DNA from: Streptomyces roseofulvus
GTDB taxonomy: Bacteria; Actinomycetota; Actinomycetes; Streptomycetales; Streptomycetaceae
DNA: 64,000 nt
Assembly: GCF_039534915.1 (NCBI RefSeq)
Contig: NZ_BAAAWE010000001.1
Span: forward strand, 5,456,001-5,520,000
Reading direction: 5' to 3'
A program made the translations under genes and the position numbers. Shown one piece after another: positions 1 to 9,322 of the stretch. Within the stretch, counting starts at the first letter, position 1. Each line of letters begins with the position of its first letter. The notes below the pieces were generated by a model. The model had not been told where the DNA came from. It did no database searches and saw only the letters and a list, made by a program, of their open reading frames with translations.

Positions 1-259
1 CGTTGGCCGCGCTGTAGACGACCGTGACGGCCGCGGTGGCGCTCGGGTTCGCGGCCCGCTTCTTCGCCACCGACGTCATGACGGCGTCGAAGAACGCCTG
101 GTTCGCCCGGGCCTCCTCGGCCGAACCGGCGTAGCCGGCATACGCCTTCGCGGCGGTGTCGGGCGCGGCGCCGGCCGGCGCCGCGGCACCGAGCGCGACC
201 GCGAGACCGAGGCCGAGGGCGGCGGTCAGGGTACGGGTGAGGACCTTGGGGTGTCGCAT
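1..259 (-). CDS. snpA: Snapalysin-type small neutral metalloprotease, N-terminal part
   Basis: Partial gene; the 3' part lies beyond the left edge. Translation from the ATG at 257-259 begins MRHPKVLTRTLTAALG and has a typical signal peptide (basic n-region, Ala/Leu core, cleavage near APAGAA). The following AYAGYAGSAEEARANQAFFDAV resembles the propeptide and early mature region of Streptomyces snapalysin, a secreted zinc protease (family M7) that degrades milk protein. The catalytic HExxH is not in the window. A LysR regulator diverges from it 188 bp away, which is the classic snpA/regulator arrangement. The family call rests on the N-terminus plus context; the exact mature enzyme cannot be confirmed here. 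Confidence 0.75.
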   Translation of the reverse strand, partial: MRHPKVLTRTLTAALGLGLAVALGAAAPAGAAPDTAAKAYAGYAGSAEEARANQAFFDAVMTSVAKKRAANPSATAAVTVVYSAAN

Positions 260-447
260 GGGGGGCTCCTCCTGATCGGGGTCGGGAGAGAGTCTCGGGG
301 CCCGCGAGCCCGCGGGGAAGAATGCCACTCCCCGATAACACGACCGCATCACCCCCTTACCTGTTCTCCAATTGACGTGATTTTCAGGGCAGTTGAGCGG
401 ATCCGGGCGTCTGGTGCGAGACCGGAACCCCGCCCTACGCTCGGTCC
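260..447. promoter_or_regulatory. Divergent promoter region of snpA and its LysR activator
   Basis: The 188-bp gap separates two genes that start outward. Its centre (about 335-395) is noticeably more A/T-rich than the flanks, as expected for a promoter. In snapalysin loci the LysR protein binds this gap and activates the protease gene, so the operator should lie here. I could not assign a specific LysR box or -10/-35 pair with confidence. Confidence 0.5.
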
Positions 448-1425
448 ATGGAGCTGGAGGTGAGACACCTGCGCGCGCTCTGCGCCATCGCGGACACGGG
501 CAGCCTGCACAAGGCGGCCCGGCAGCTCGGCATGAGCCAGCCCTCCCTGACCACCCAGCTGCGCCGCATCGAGAACGCGCTCGGCGCCGAGCTCTTCGCC
601 CGGGGCCGTACCGGCTGCCGCCCCACCGCGCTCGGCCGCTCCGTCCTCACCCGCGCCCGGCCCCTCGTCGACGGCATGGCCGCGCTGGTCACCGAGACCC
701 GCGCCGAGGCGGCCCGCGCCGACGGCCCCCGGCTCCGCGTCGGCTCCACCGCGAGCCGGGCCCTGCCGGGCTGGCTCCGGCGGCTGCGCGCCCGCTTCCC
801 CGGCACCGACGTCGGGCTGCGCGTCGACGTCTCGGCGCGGACGCTGCTGCGCGAGGTGGCGGCCGGCCGCCTGGACGTGGCCTTCGTCCACGAGGTCGAG
901 GGCAGCCCCCTGCGCGTCCCCGAGGGCCTGGAGCACCGCCTCCTCGTCGCCCGCGAGCCCCAGTTCGTCTCCCTCTCGCCGGCCCACCCCGCCGCCGCCC
1001 GTCCCGTGGTGGACCTCGCGGACCTGGCCCGCGACCACTGGATGGTCGACCCGGCCGTCGACGGCGAATGGGACGGGTTACGCCGCGTCCTGACGGCCGC
1101 CGGGATCGACCCGCCCCTCCTCCACGGCGACTACCACACGGCAGCCTCCCTCATCGCGCTCGGCGAGGCGGTGGCCCCCTGCCAGCCGACCTCGGTCCCC
1201 CGAGAGGACCTGGCGGTCCGCCCGCTCCGCGGCGACCCCCTCGCCGTCCGCCTCCTCCTCTACGCCCGCCCCACCACCCCCCTGACCCCCCTCCACGCCA
1301 CCCTCGCCGAGGCCTACCGCGAAGCCGCCCACCGCGCACCCCCCTACCGCGCCTGGCTCCACGCCGGCGGCACGGCACCCCCCTGCCTCCCCGGCACGGA
1401 CGGGGGGCGGGCCGGTCGTCAGTGA
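448..1425 (+). CDS. LysR-family transcriptional regulator, probable activator of snpA
   Basis: 325 aa. The N-terminal 60 residues carry the LysR winged helix-turn-helix (MELEVRHLRALCAIADTGSL, then AARQLGMSQPSLTTQLRRIE). Residues about 90-300 form the periplasmic-binding-protein-like effector domain (RLRVGSTASRALPGWLRRLR onward). Length is normal for the family. ATG start at 448 follows GCTCGGTCC with no strong Shine-Dalgarno, but it gives the canonical LysR N-terminus. It diverges from the partial snapalysin gene, so the likely role is activation of that protease. The 3' end runs 7 bp into an antisense Lrp remnant. The effector is unknown. Confidence 0.88.
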   Translation: MELEVRHLRALCAIADTGSLHKAARQLGMSQPSLTTQLRRIENALGAELFARGRTGCRPTALGRSVLTRARPLVDGMAALVTETRAEAARADGPRLRVGSTASRALPGWLRRLRARFPGTDVGLRVDVSARTLLREVAAGRLDVAFVHEVEGSPLRVPEGLEHRLLVAREPQFVSLSPAHPAAARPVVDLADLARDHWMVDPAVDGEWDGLRRVLTAAGIDPPLLHGDYHTAASLIALGEAVAPCQPTSVPREDLAVRPLRGDPLAVRLLLYARPTTPLTPLHATLAEAYREAAHRAPPYRAWLHAGGTAPPCLPGTDGGRAGRQ

Positions 1426-1529
1426 GGGGCGACGGGACCGCGGTAAGGGAGGGTCTGGCTGTAGACGACGCTCGTGGTGGTGCTGCCGAAGCCGGCGAGT
1501 TCGTCCATGAGGGTCTCCAGGTGTTCCAT
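1419..1529 (-). pseudogene. C-terminal remnant of an Lrp/AsnC-type regulator
   Basis: A 36-codon reading frame, beginning MEHLETLMDELAGFG and ending STTTSVVYSQTLPYRGPVAP plus a final His, looks like the last strand and helix of the Lrp/AsnC effector (RAM) domain, where TTTSVVLS-like strands close the fold. Nothing upstream on this strand encodes the missing HTH or dimer core; the sequence switches directly into coding sequence on the other strand. I read it as the tail left after a deletion. It is too short for a domain search to be certain, and it is probably not translated usefully. Confidence 0.5.
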
Positions 1530-1800
1530 GGAGGTCGCGGTCCTGCGGCGGCACGCACTGCCGGGGTTCGCGCCCCGCATCGCCCTGCGCGTCACCGGCG
1601 CACCGGTCGCGGCCCCCGACCGGCCCGCCGGCGTCGGCACCCTCGACCAGATCCTCGACGATCTCGACCAGCTGCGCCTGCTGGGCGCGGACACGGTCGT
1701 CCTCGACCCCTACCACGGAGATCCGGAGGAGACCCGCCGGCCCGACGCGGCGTGGCGGGCGCTCACCCTCGTGGCCACCCACTGGAGCACTCGATCATGA
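1530..1800 (+). pseudogene. C-terminal remnant of a luciferase-like (LLM/F420) oxidoreductase
   Basis: The frame ending at the TGA at 1798-1800 encodes GVGTLDQILDDLDQLRLLGA followed by DTVVLDPYHGDPEETRRPDA. This is typical of the C-terminus of bacterial luciferase-like monooxygenases in actinomycetes. No flavin-binding N-terminus precedes it: about 250 residues are missing and the frame runs backward into the antisense Lrp remnant. There is no plausible start codon with a ribosome site. The stop overlaps the ATG of the deaminase (ATGA), so the ancestral gene was probably translationally coupled to it. Confidence 0.6.
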
Positions 1801-2237
1801 TCACCTCGGCCGAAGAGGCCCTGCTGCGGCGCGCCATCGGCATCGCCGCCCGGGCGGTCGCCCTGGGCGACGCGCCGTACGGTTCCCTCCTGGCCGGCCC
1901 GGACGGCGCCGTGCTCGCGGAGGCCCACAACACGGTCCGGCGGGACGACGACATCACCGCCCACCCCGAGCTGAAACTCGCCCGCTGGGCGGCCCGCGAA
2001 CTCGACCCGGACACGGCCGCCCGCACCACCCTCTACACCAGCTGCCAGCCGTGCGGCATGTGCGACGGCGCCATCGCCCGCTCCGGCCTCGGCCGGGTCG
2101 TCTACGCCCTGTCGACCGAGCAACTCGTCGCGCTCAACCCCCCGTCGGGCGCCTGGCCGACGGTCCCGCACACCGGCCCGGCCCTCCCCGACGAGGCACG
2201 CACCCCCGTGGCGGCGTACTACCGGCCCACCCGATGA
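1797..2237 (+). CDS. Nucleoside/cytidine deaminase family protein (CDA fold)
   Basis: 146 aa. Zinc-dependent deaminase of the cytidine/guanine deaminase superfamily. The first zinc motif appears as AHPELKLA (residues 56-63; HPE where H[AP]E is typical), and the second as SCQPCGMCDGA (82-92, PCxxC). The Glu of HPE is the expected proton shuttle. Start ATG at 1797 overlaps the stop of the truncated LLM oxidoreductase by 4 bp, so expression may now depend on whatever promoter survives the upstream deletion. Substrate (cytosine, guanine or a modified nucleoside) cannot be told from sequence. A rho-independent-like hairpin follows. Confidence 0.85.
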   Translation: MITSAEEALLRRAIGIAARAVALGDAPYGSLLAGPDGAVLAEAHNTVRRDDDITAHPELKLARWAARELDPDTAARTTLYTSCQPCGMCDGAIARSGLGRVVYALSTEQLVALNPPSGAWPTVPHTGPALPDEARTPVAAYYRPTR

Positions 2238-2272
2238 CCCGACTCGTCCGCGCCCCTGACGCGGAAACGGCG

Positions 2273-2304
2273 ACGGCCCGCGCCGGGGTGACCGGGCGGG
2301 CCGT
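2273..2304. terminator. Hairpin terminator after the deaminase
   Basis: Inverted repeat ACGGCCCGC (2273-2281) and GCGGGCCGT (2296-2304) separated by 14 nt. It sits between the convergent deaminase and sodN genes, so it may act on both. As usual in Streptomyces there is no long U-tract. Confidence 0.6.
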
Positions 2305-2357
2305 TCCGTTCGTCCTCTGGCCTGCGGTGGGGCAGGGGGGAGAGGAGAGGGCCTGGG

Positions 2358-2753
2358 TCAGGCCTTCTTGGTCTCCCAGAAGATGCGGTCGATCTCGGCG
2401 ATGAGCTCGAGGGCCTTCTCGCCGGTCTTCGGGTCGGTCGACGCCTTGGCGGCCGAGAGGGCCTTCAGGGTGTCGTTGACCAGCTGGTTGAGCTCGGGGT
2501 ACTTCTCGAAGTGCGGGGCCTTGAAGTAGTCGCTCCACAGCACCGAGACGTGGTGCTTGGCGAGCTCCGCGCGCTGCTCCTTGATGACCGTGGCGCGGGC
2601 CCGGAAGTGCGGGTCCTCGTTCGCCTGGTACTTCTCCTGGACAGCCTTGACGGACTCGGCCTCGATGCGGGCCTGGGCCGGGTCGTACACGCCGCAGGGG
2701 AGGTCGCAGTGGGCGCTGACCTTGACCTTGGGGGCAAACAGGCGGGAGAGCAT
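2358..2753 (-). CDS. sodN: Nickel superoxide dismutase
   Basis: 131 aa; converts superoxide to O2 and H2O2. Residues 1-14 (MLSRLFAPKVKVSA) are the propeptide; cleavage leaves a 117-aa mature chain starting HCDLPCG, the nickel hook that binds Ni through His1, Cys2 and Cys6. Lengths match characterised Streptomyces NiSODs. The gene encoding the maturation protease (sodX) starts 142 bp away on the opposite strand. Ni-dependent control (repression of Fe-SOD by Nur) is known in the genus, but I did not find a specific operator here. Confidence 0.97.
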   Translation of the reverse strand: MLSRLFAPKVKVSAHCDLPCGVYDPAQARIEAESVKAVQEKYQANEDPHFRARATVIKEQRAELAKHHVSVLWSDYFKAPHFEKYPELNQLVNDTLKALSAAKASTDPKTGEKALELIAEIDRIFWETKKA

Positions 2754-2895
2754 TGAGCCGTCCTTCCTCGTGATCGTCTTCTCAAGTGGGAGATTACTCG
2801 GTGAGAAGGGCGTTTTCGCGAGCGCCCCCTGGGGCTTAGGTCAAAAGTCCGGGGAACGGATCGGACTCGTGTACGAGTCGACGAGGGGAGCAGGA

Positions 2896-3321
2896 GTGGA
2901 GCGGGAGGCTACCGCGGCGGCCGAGGCGCCGTTCGGCATCGCCGAGGTGACGGGGGTGTCGATGGTGCCCACGCTGCTGCACGGTGACCGGCTGCTCGTG
3001 CGGTACGGCGCGCGGGTGGCGGTGGGGGAGGTGGTCGTGCTGCGTCATCCGCTCCAGCAGGATCTGCTGGTCGTGAAGCGGCTGGTCGAGCGACGGGACG
3101 CCGGATGGTGGGTGCTCGGGGACAATCCGGACGCCGAGGGGGACAGCCGGGTCTTCGGGGCCGTGCCGCCCGAGCTGGTGCTCGGGCGGGTGGTGGGCCG
3201 GTACCGGCCGTTGACGCCGGGGCGTCAGCGTTCGGCCGGGGTGGTGCTCTCGTGGCTCTTCTCGGCGGTGCGGCCGGTGAGGTCGACCCGTTCGGCCTCC
3301 AGGCGCTTGCGGGCGCGGTAG
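2896..3321 (+). CDS. sodX: NiSOD maturation peptidase (S24/S26 signal-peptidase-like)
   Basis: 141 aa. Contains the signal-peptidase-type Ser motif GVSMVPTLLHGD (residues 20-31, catalytic Ser22) and the Lys motif LVVKRL (Lys61), then GDNPDAEGDSRVFG, the conserved box of the S26 fold. It should cleave the 14-residue SodN propeptide and expose the nickel-binding His1. I chose the GTG at 2896 because GGGGAG lies 6-12 nt upstream; a longer GTG start at 2869 is possible. Its last 97 bp overlap the convergent CGNR gene, an unusually long antisense overlap. Confidence 0.9.
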   Translation: MEREATAAAEAPFGIAEVTGVSMVPTLLHGDRLLVRYGARVAVGEVVVLRHPLQQDLLVVKRLVERRDAGWWVLGDNPDAEGDSRVFGAVPPELVLGRVVGRYRPLTPGRQRSAGVVLSWLFSAVRPVRSTRSASRRLRAR

Positions 3322-3854
3322 GCGGCCACGTTGGCCCGGGTGGCGCAGCGGTCGGAGCAGTAGCGCCGGGAGCGGTTGGTGGAGGTGTCGAGGTAGGCGT
3401 TGCGGCAGGGCGGGGCCTGGCAGAGGCCGAGCCGGTCGGCGCCGAACTCCGTCAGGTGGAAGGCGAGTCCCATGGCGGAGAGGGCCGCGTATCCGGCGGT
3501 CGCGTTGGACGCGTGGTCGGCGAGGTGCATGTGCCAGCGCGGCCGGCCCTCCTCGTCGAGGGTTTCGTGGCCGGAGATCTGCGGGCTGACCGGGAACTCC
3601 AGGAGCAGCGAGTTCAGCAGGTCGACCGCGCCGGTGTGGTCGCCCTCGTCGGCCGCGGTGAAGACGGCCCGCAGCCGGGTCCGGATGGCGCGGAACCGGG
3701 GCAGGTCGGCCTCGGTGACCCGGCGGGCCATCTGGGTGGCGGGGCCGAAGAGCTCCTTGAGCACCTCGACCGTGGTGAGGCCGTCCCTGCCGCGGGCCGG
3801 CTCCTCGGTGTTGACGAGGCGCACGGCGTAATCCGAGTAATAGGCCAGTTCCAC
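3225..3854 (-). CDS. CGNR zinc-finger domain protein (ABATE/CGNR family)
   Basis: 209 aa. The C-terminal part holds CQAPPCRNAYLDTSTNRSRRYCS followed by DRCATRANVAAYRAR (roughly residues 144-183), a CGNR-type treble-clef zinc finger with four Cys ligands. The N-terminal domain (MELAYYSDYAVRLVNTEEPA onward) is the usual ligand-sensing-like ABATE domain. Such proteins are predicted stress-related transcription regulators. Its 3' end overlaps sodX antisense by 97 bp; the overlap corresponds to a low-complexity tail (TGRTAEKSHESTTPAER) after the zinc finger. Target genes are unknown. Confidence 0.85.
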   Translation of the reverse strand: MELAYYSDYAVRLVNTEEPARGRDGLTTVEVLKELFGPATQMARRVTEADLPRFRAIRTRLRAVFTAADEGDHTGAVDLLNSLLLEFPVSPQISGHETLDEEGRPRWHMHLADHASNATAGYAALSAMGLAFHLTEFGADRLGLCQAPPCRNAYLDTSTNRSRRYCSDRCATRANVAAYRARKRLEAERVDLTGRTAEKSHESTTPAER

Positions 3855-3969
3855 TTGTAGTCCTTACGGCGGCGGGCTAGGGTCGGCGTCGAGGGGGTAA
3901 CCGGTGTTTCCCCTCCGAGGGTATTACGTTCTCGGGTTTTCTGTGGCGACGACGACGGAGGATGCGGAC

Positions 3970-4719
3970 ATGGGCGACACCGACTGGGCGGGCTGGCAGC
4001 GGAGCTGGGACCGCCAGCAGGAGTGGTACATGCCGGACCGCGAGGAGCGGTTCCGCGTCATGCTGGACATGGTCGAGGCGCTGGTGGGGCCGGAGCCCCG
4101 CGTTCTCGACCTCGCCTGCGGTACGGGAAGTATCACGGACAGGCTCCTCCGGAGGTTCCCGGGCGCGGTCTCCACGGGCGTCGACCTCGACCCCGCGCTG
4201 CTCGCCATCGCCCGCGGCACCTTCGAGGGCGACGGGCGGGTCACCTTCGTGACGGCCGACCTCAAGGACCCGGAGTGGACGAAGGCGCTGCCGTACGACA
4301 CGTATGACGCCGTTCTCACGGCCACGGCCCTGCACTGGCTCCACAGCGAGCCGCTGGCCGCCCTGTACGGGCAGGTCGCCGGGCTCGTCCGGGACGGCGG
4401 GGTCTTCATGAACGCCGACCACATGATCGACCCGGCCACCCCGCGGATCAACGCCGCCGAGCGGGCCCGCCGGCACGCCCGGATGGACGAGGAGAAGGCA
4501 TCCGGGGTCCTCGACTGGGCCGAATGGTGGGCGCTCGCCGCGAAGGACCCGGTTCTCGCCGAGCCCACGGCCCGCCGCTTCGAGATCTACGGCGACCACG
4601 CCGACGGCGACATGCCCTCGGCCGGCTGGCACGCCGACACCCTGCGGGCGGCCGGCTTCGGCGAGGCCCGCCCGGTCTGGTGCTCGCCCTCGGACACCCT
4701 GCTGCTGGCCGTGAAGTAG
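3970..4719 (+). CDS. Class I SAM-dependent methyltransferase
   Basis: 249 aa. Motif I VLDLACGTGS (about residues 45-54) binds SAM, followed by the acidic GVDLDPALL and a motif-IV-like YDAVLTATALHWL. The ATG at 3970 is preceded by GGAGG at about 3957-3961; the frame is open further upstream but without a better site. It stands alone between divergent CGNR and convergent ABC genes. The substrate is unknown; the family includes trans-aconitate and small-molecule methyltransferases. Confidence 0.85.
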   Translation: MGDTDWAGWQRSWDRQQEWYMPDREERFRVMLDMVEALVGPEPRVLDLACGTGSITDRLLRRFPGAVSTGVDLDPALLAIARGTFEGDGRVTFVTADLKDPEWTKALPYDTYDAVLTATALHWLHSEPLAALYGQVAGLVRDGGVFMNADHMIDPATPRINAAERARRHARMDEEKASGVLDWAEWWALAAKDPVLAEPTARRFEIYGDHADGDMPSAGWHADTLRAAGFGEARPVWCSPSDTLLLAVK

Positions 4720-4731
4720 GCCGGAGCGCGC

Positions 4732-4773
4732 GAGAGGGGCGGTACGGGCTTCCAGGCCCGTACCGCCCCTCTC
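4732..4773. terminator. Bidirectional terminator hairpin
   Basis: A perfect 18-bp inverted repeat (4732-4749 with 4756-4773, loop TTCCAG) lies exactly between the convergent methyltransferase and ABC ATPase genes. It should end transcription from both sides. Confidence 0.85.
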
Positions 4774-4781
4774 CGTACGCC

Positions 4782-5549
4782 TTACAGCACCTTGGACAGG
4801 AACGCCTTCGTCCGGTCGTGCTGCGGGTTGGTCAGGACGTCGCGCGGGTGGCCGGACTCGACCACGACGCCGCCGTCCATGAAGACCAGCGAGTCGCCGA
4901 CCTCCCGGGCGAAGCCCATCTCGTGGGTGACGACGATCATCGTCATGCCCGACTCGGCGAGGTCCCGCATGACGTCGAGGACGTCACCGACGAGCTCCGG
5001 GTCGAGCGCCGAGGTGGGCTCGTCGAAGAGCATCAGCTTGGGCTCCATCGCCAGCGCGCGGGCGATGGCGACGCGCTGCTGCTGGCCGCCGGAGAGCTGC
5101 GAGGGGTAGTTCCCCATCCGGTCCCGCAGGCCGACCCGGTCGAGCAGGCGCTCGGCCCGCTCGCGGGCGACCGCCTTGGACTCGCCCTTCACCTGGATCG
5201 GCGCCTCCATGACGTTGGCCAGGGCCGTCATGTGGGGGAACAGGTTGAAGCGCTGGAAGACCATGCCGATGTCCCGGCGCTGGGCCGCGACCTCGCTGTC
5301 CTTCAGCTCGTAGAGCTTGTCGCCCTTCTGGCGGTAGCCGACCAGCTGCCCGTCGACCGAGAGCCGGCCGCCGTCGATCCGCTCCAGGTGGTTGATGCAC
5401 CGGAGGAAGGTCGACTTGCCGGAGCCGGACGGGCCGACGAGGCAGAACACCTCGCCGCTGCGGACCTCCAGGTCGATGCCGCGGAGGATGTGGGCGGCGC
5501 CGTAGGACTTGTGGACGCCCTCCGCCTTGACCATGAGCTCGCCGGTCAT
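4782..5549 (-). CDS. Polar amino-acid ABC transporter ATP-binding protein
   Basis: 255 aa. Walker A GPSGSGKST (near residue 38), signature LSGGQQQR, Walker B LMLFDEPTSALDPE and H-loop VTHEMGFAREV are all intact. The GMVFQRFNLFPHMTAL Q-loop region is typical of glutamate/glutamine-type importers (GluA/GlnQ group). It is the last gene of a three-gene operon (binding protein, permease, ATPase); its ATG overlaps the permease stop by 4 bp. It energises amino-acid uptake at the inner face of the membrane. Confidence 0.93.
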   Translation of the reverse strand: MTGELMVKAEGVHKSYGAAHILRGIDLEVRSGEVFCLVGPSGSGKSTFLRCINHLERIDGGRLSVDGQLVGYRQKGDKLYELKDSEVAAQRRDIGMVFQRFNLFPHMTALANVMEAPIQVKGESKAVARERAERLLDRVGLRDRMGNYPSQLSGGQQQRVAIARALAMEPKLMLFDEPTSALDPELVGDVLDVMRDLAESGMTMIVVTHEMGFAREVGDSLVFMDGGVVVESGHPRDVLTNPQHDRTKAFLSKVL

Positions 5550-6499
5550 GCCGTCGCCTCCGGGGAACGCTTGAACGTGGTGAGGTTCGTCTTGACCCGC
5601 TGCCAGGGGGTGGGCGGCAGGTTACGGGTCGAGCCGCGGGCGAAACGGCGCTCCAGGTAGTACTGGCCGACGCTGAACACGCTGGTCAGCGCCAGGTACC
5701 AGATGGAGGCCACGAAGAGCATCTCCATCACGGCGCCGGCCGTGGAGCCGATGTTCGACGAGGCGCGGAGCAGCTCGGTGTACTGCACGGCCGAGACCAG
5801 CGACGAGGTCTTCAGCATGTTGATGAACTCGTTGCCCGTCGGCGGCACGATCACGCGCATCGCCTGCGGCAGCACGATCCGCCGCATGGTCTTCGTCTGG
5901 GACATGCCGAGCGCGTGCGCGGCCTCGGTCTGGCCCTCGTCGACCGACTGGATGCCGGCGCGGACGATCTCCGCCATGTACGCGCCCTCGTTCAGGCCGA
6001 GGCCCAGCAGGGCCACCATGAACGGGGTGAGGACCTGCGAGGTCTCGTCCTTGTAGATCGGTCCGAGGTTGATGTACTCGAAGATCAGGGCCAGGTTGAA
6101 CCAGACGAGCAGCTGGACGTAGACCGGCGTGCCGCGGAAGAACCAGATGTAGAGCCAGGCGACGGCTCCGGTGACCGGGTTCTTCGACAGCCGCATCACG
6201 GCGAAGAGGATGCCCAGGACGAGGCCCAGCGCCATCGAGGTGACGCTGATGAGGACCGTCTTCCAGAGACCGGAGAGGACGGACGGGTCGAACAGCTTGT
6301 CTCCGACCGTCGCCCAGATGATGTTGCCCTGGGAGAAGGCGTAGACGAGCCAGCCGAGGAGGGCCACGACCACGACGCCGCTGACCCAGCGGCCGTAGTG
6401 CCGGACCGGCACGGCCTTGATCGCCTCGTACGGCGTGCCCGAGGGGCCGGACCCGGCCGGAGCGGCGGCCGGGTCCTTGCTGATCTTGTCAGTCATCAC
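5546..6499 (-). CDS. Polar amino-acid ABC transporter permease
   Basis: 317 aa. After a cytoplasmic N-terminus, a first membrane segment lies near residues 38-55 (WVSGVVVVALLGWLVYAF) and four to five more follow. The EAA loop reads EAAHALGMSQTKTMRRIVLP, the coupling helix contacting the ATPase. Only one permease is encoded, so it presumably forms a homodimer. It sits between the binding-protein gene (37 bp upstream) and the ATPase (4-bp overlap). Confidence 0.92.
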   Translation of the reverse strand: MMTDKISKDPAAAPAGSGPSGTPYEAIKAVPVRHYGRWVSGVVVVALLGWLVYAFSQGNIIWATVGDKLFDPSVLSGLWKTVLISVTSMALGLVLGILFAVMRLSKNPVTGAVAWLYIWFFRGTPVYVQLLVWFNLALIFEYINLGPIYKDETSQVLTPFMVALLGLGLNEGAYMAEIVRAGIQSVDEGQTEAAHALGMSQTKTMRRIVLPQAMRVIVPPTGNEFINMLKTSSLVSAVQYTELLRASSNIGSTAGAVMEMLFVASIWYLALTSVFSVGQYYLERRFARGSTRNLPPTPWQRVKTNLTTFKRSPEATA

Positions 6500-6536
6500 G
6501 ACTGCCCTTCAGTGGTGCGAGGGGGGAGCGGGCGGG

Positions 6537-7496
6537 TCACTTGCCGGCGTTGATGGTGGCCGACTTGACCGCGCTGCCCTCGACGTCCCACTTCTTCAGG
6601 GCCTCGGCGTAGCTGCCGTCCTTGATGCTGGCGTCGAGCGCCTCCTTGATGGCGTCGCGCAGCTGGGTGTTGTCCTTGGAGACGGCGATGCCCATGAGGC
6701 CGACGTCCGTCTGGTTGCCGACGACCTCGAAGTCCTTGCCGCCGCCGGAGGTCTTCGCGATGTACGCGGCGACCGGGTAGTCGTTCAGGTCGGCGACCGC
6801 GCCGCCGGCCTTCACGCGGGTCTGGGCCTCGGCGTCGGTGTCGAACGCCTGGATCGTGAGCTTGTTCGAGCCGCACTTCGTGGCCTGGGCCTTGAAGGTG
6901 TCCTCGTAGATCGTGCCGCGCTGGACGGCGACGGTCTTGCCGCAGAGGTCGTCGAGCGAGTTCACGCCCTGCGGGTTGCCCTTCTTGACCAGCAGGGAGA
7001 CGCCGGAGGAGAAGTAGTCGACGAAGTCGACGCCCTTGCCGATCTTCTTCCCGTTGTCGTCCAGGCCCTCCTGGCGCTTCTTGTTGTCCGTCATGGAGGA
7101 CATGACGATGTCCTGGCGGCCGGTCTCCAGGGAGGTGATCAGGCCGTCGAAGGTGCCCGAGGTGAACTCGAACTTCACGCCGAGCTGCTTGGAGAGGGCG
7201 GCGGCGATGTCGGGGTCGACACCGACGATCTTGCCGTCCTGGGTGAACTCCATCGGGGCGTAGGAGGCGTCCGTGCCGACCTTGATGACGCCGGCCTTCT
7301 GGATGTCGGCGGGCAGCTTGGAGAAGAGCGGGGCGGAGTTGGCGGTGGTGCCGCCCTCCTTCGTGGAGCCGCCGTCGGTCTGGTCACCGCAGGCGGTCAG
7401 CAGCACGGAGCCGGCGACCGCGATGGCGGCGACCGCGGCAAGACGGGACGTGCGGGTCTTGGCAGCGGTCGTACAGCGCGTGGAGCGTGCGGTCAT
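6537..7496 (-). CDS. Amino-acid-binding lipoprotein of the ABC importer
   Basis: 319 aa. Signal peptide ending in lipobox LTAC with Cys36 as lipidation site, then a family 3 solute-binding domain (IKVGTDASYAPMEFTQDGKI; GVDPDIAAALSKQLG). It captures a polar amino acid, probably glutamate or a relative, outside the membrane and passes it to the permease. First gene of the operon, starting with ATG at 7494-7496 after GGAGGATCC. The long upstream region contains a repeated motif pair that may be regulatory. Confidence 0.9.
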   Translation of the reverse strand: MTARSTRCTTAAKTRTSRLAAVAAIAVAGSVLLTACGDQTDGGSTKEGGTTANSAPLFSKLPADIQKAGVIKVGTDASYAPMEFTQDGKIVGVDPDIAAALSKQLGVKFEFTSGTFDGLITSLETGRQDIVMSSMTDNKKRQEGLDDNGKKIGKGVDFVDYFSSGVSLLVKKGNPQGVNSLDDLCGKTVAVQRGTIYEDTFKAQATKCGSNKLTIQAFDTDAEAQTRVKAGGAVADLNDYPVAAYIAKTSGGGKDFEVVGNQTDVGLMGIAVSKDNTQLRDAIKEALDASIKDGSYAEALKKWDVEGSAVKSATINAGK

Positions 7497-8042
7497 GGTC
7501 GGGATCCTCCGGCGTATGAGGGAGTTGCCATAGGCGTTGCCAATGGTCGCGTACGCATCTTCGAGTGTCGCGACCTCGTGTGATTACGGCATCTTGCCAT
7601 TCGGACCGCCTCAAACCGACGGCCCCGGATGTCAAAATCGGATAACGGGTCGCGCCCGAACCCCGACAGGCCGGTACATCAAGGCCGGATCTTCTTTCGC
7701 ACCCTTCCCGTTTCACCGAAGAATCTGCGGTGGATCTCGCCATTCGGACGGCACGAACAGAGCCAAACGGGCGCTGCCGGCATGTTTCCTGATAACGGGT
7801 GACGAGTCGTTCTCCGTCCGCGTCCGGCAGCGGTACGTATGAGTCGTGTCACCGAGGGGATACGGACTCGTCTGCGGGACCCCATGTCCGGTAAGAAGGA
7901 TCCTTACACCCCTCATCCGGGGCTCAGGGCGCGTTGTGCGGCGCGCCCGCGCGGCTGCCCGACACGGCGGCCGCGGGACCCGCCCACCGCTCCACACCAG
8001 GAGCGGCAACCCTCGACAACAGACATAAGGGGTTTCACCCAC
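7497..8042. promoter_or_regulatory. Divergent intergenic region with duplicated motifs
   Basis: 546 bp between the amino-acid-binding lipoprotein (leftward) and malic enzyme (rightward); no gene found. Two exact word pairs recur in the same order: GCCATTCGGAC at 7596-7606 and 7739-7749, and GATAACGGGT at 7641-7650 and 7791-7800, so the two copies lie about 145 bp apart. The middle is more A/T-rich than its surroundings, as expected of promoters. A short AAGGGG lies upstream of the malic-enzyme ATG. The regulator is unknown. Confidence 0.45.
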
Positions 8043-9254
<1,212 letters not shown>

Positions 9255-9274
9255 CACCCGTCGCGGAAGCCCCT

Positions 9275-9322
9275 GAGAGGGCCCCGCCCGGTCCGCCGCA
9301 TCGGACCGGGCGGGGCCCTCTC
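9275..9322. terminator. Strong hairpin terminator after malic enzyme
   Basis: A 21-bp perfect inverted repeat (9275-9295 with 9302-9322, loop CCGCAT). It begins 20 nt after the malic-enzyme stop codon. Confidence 0.85.
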
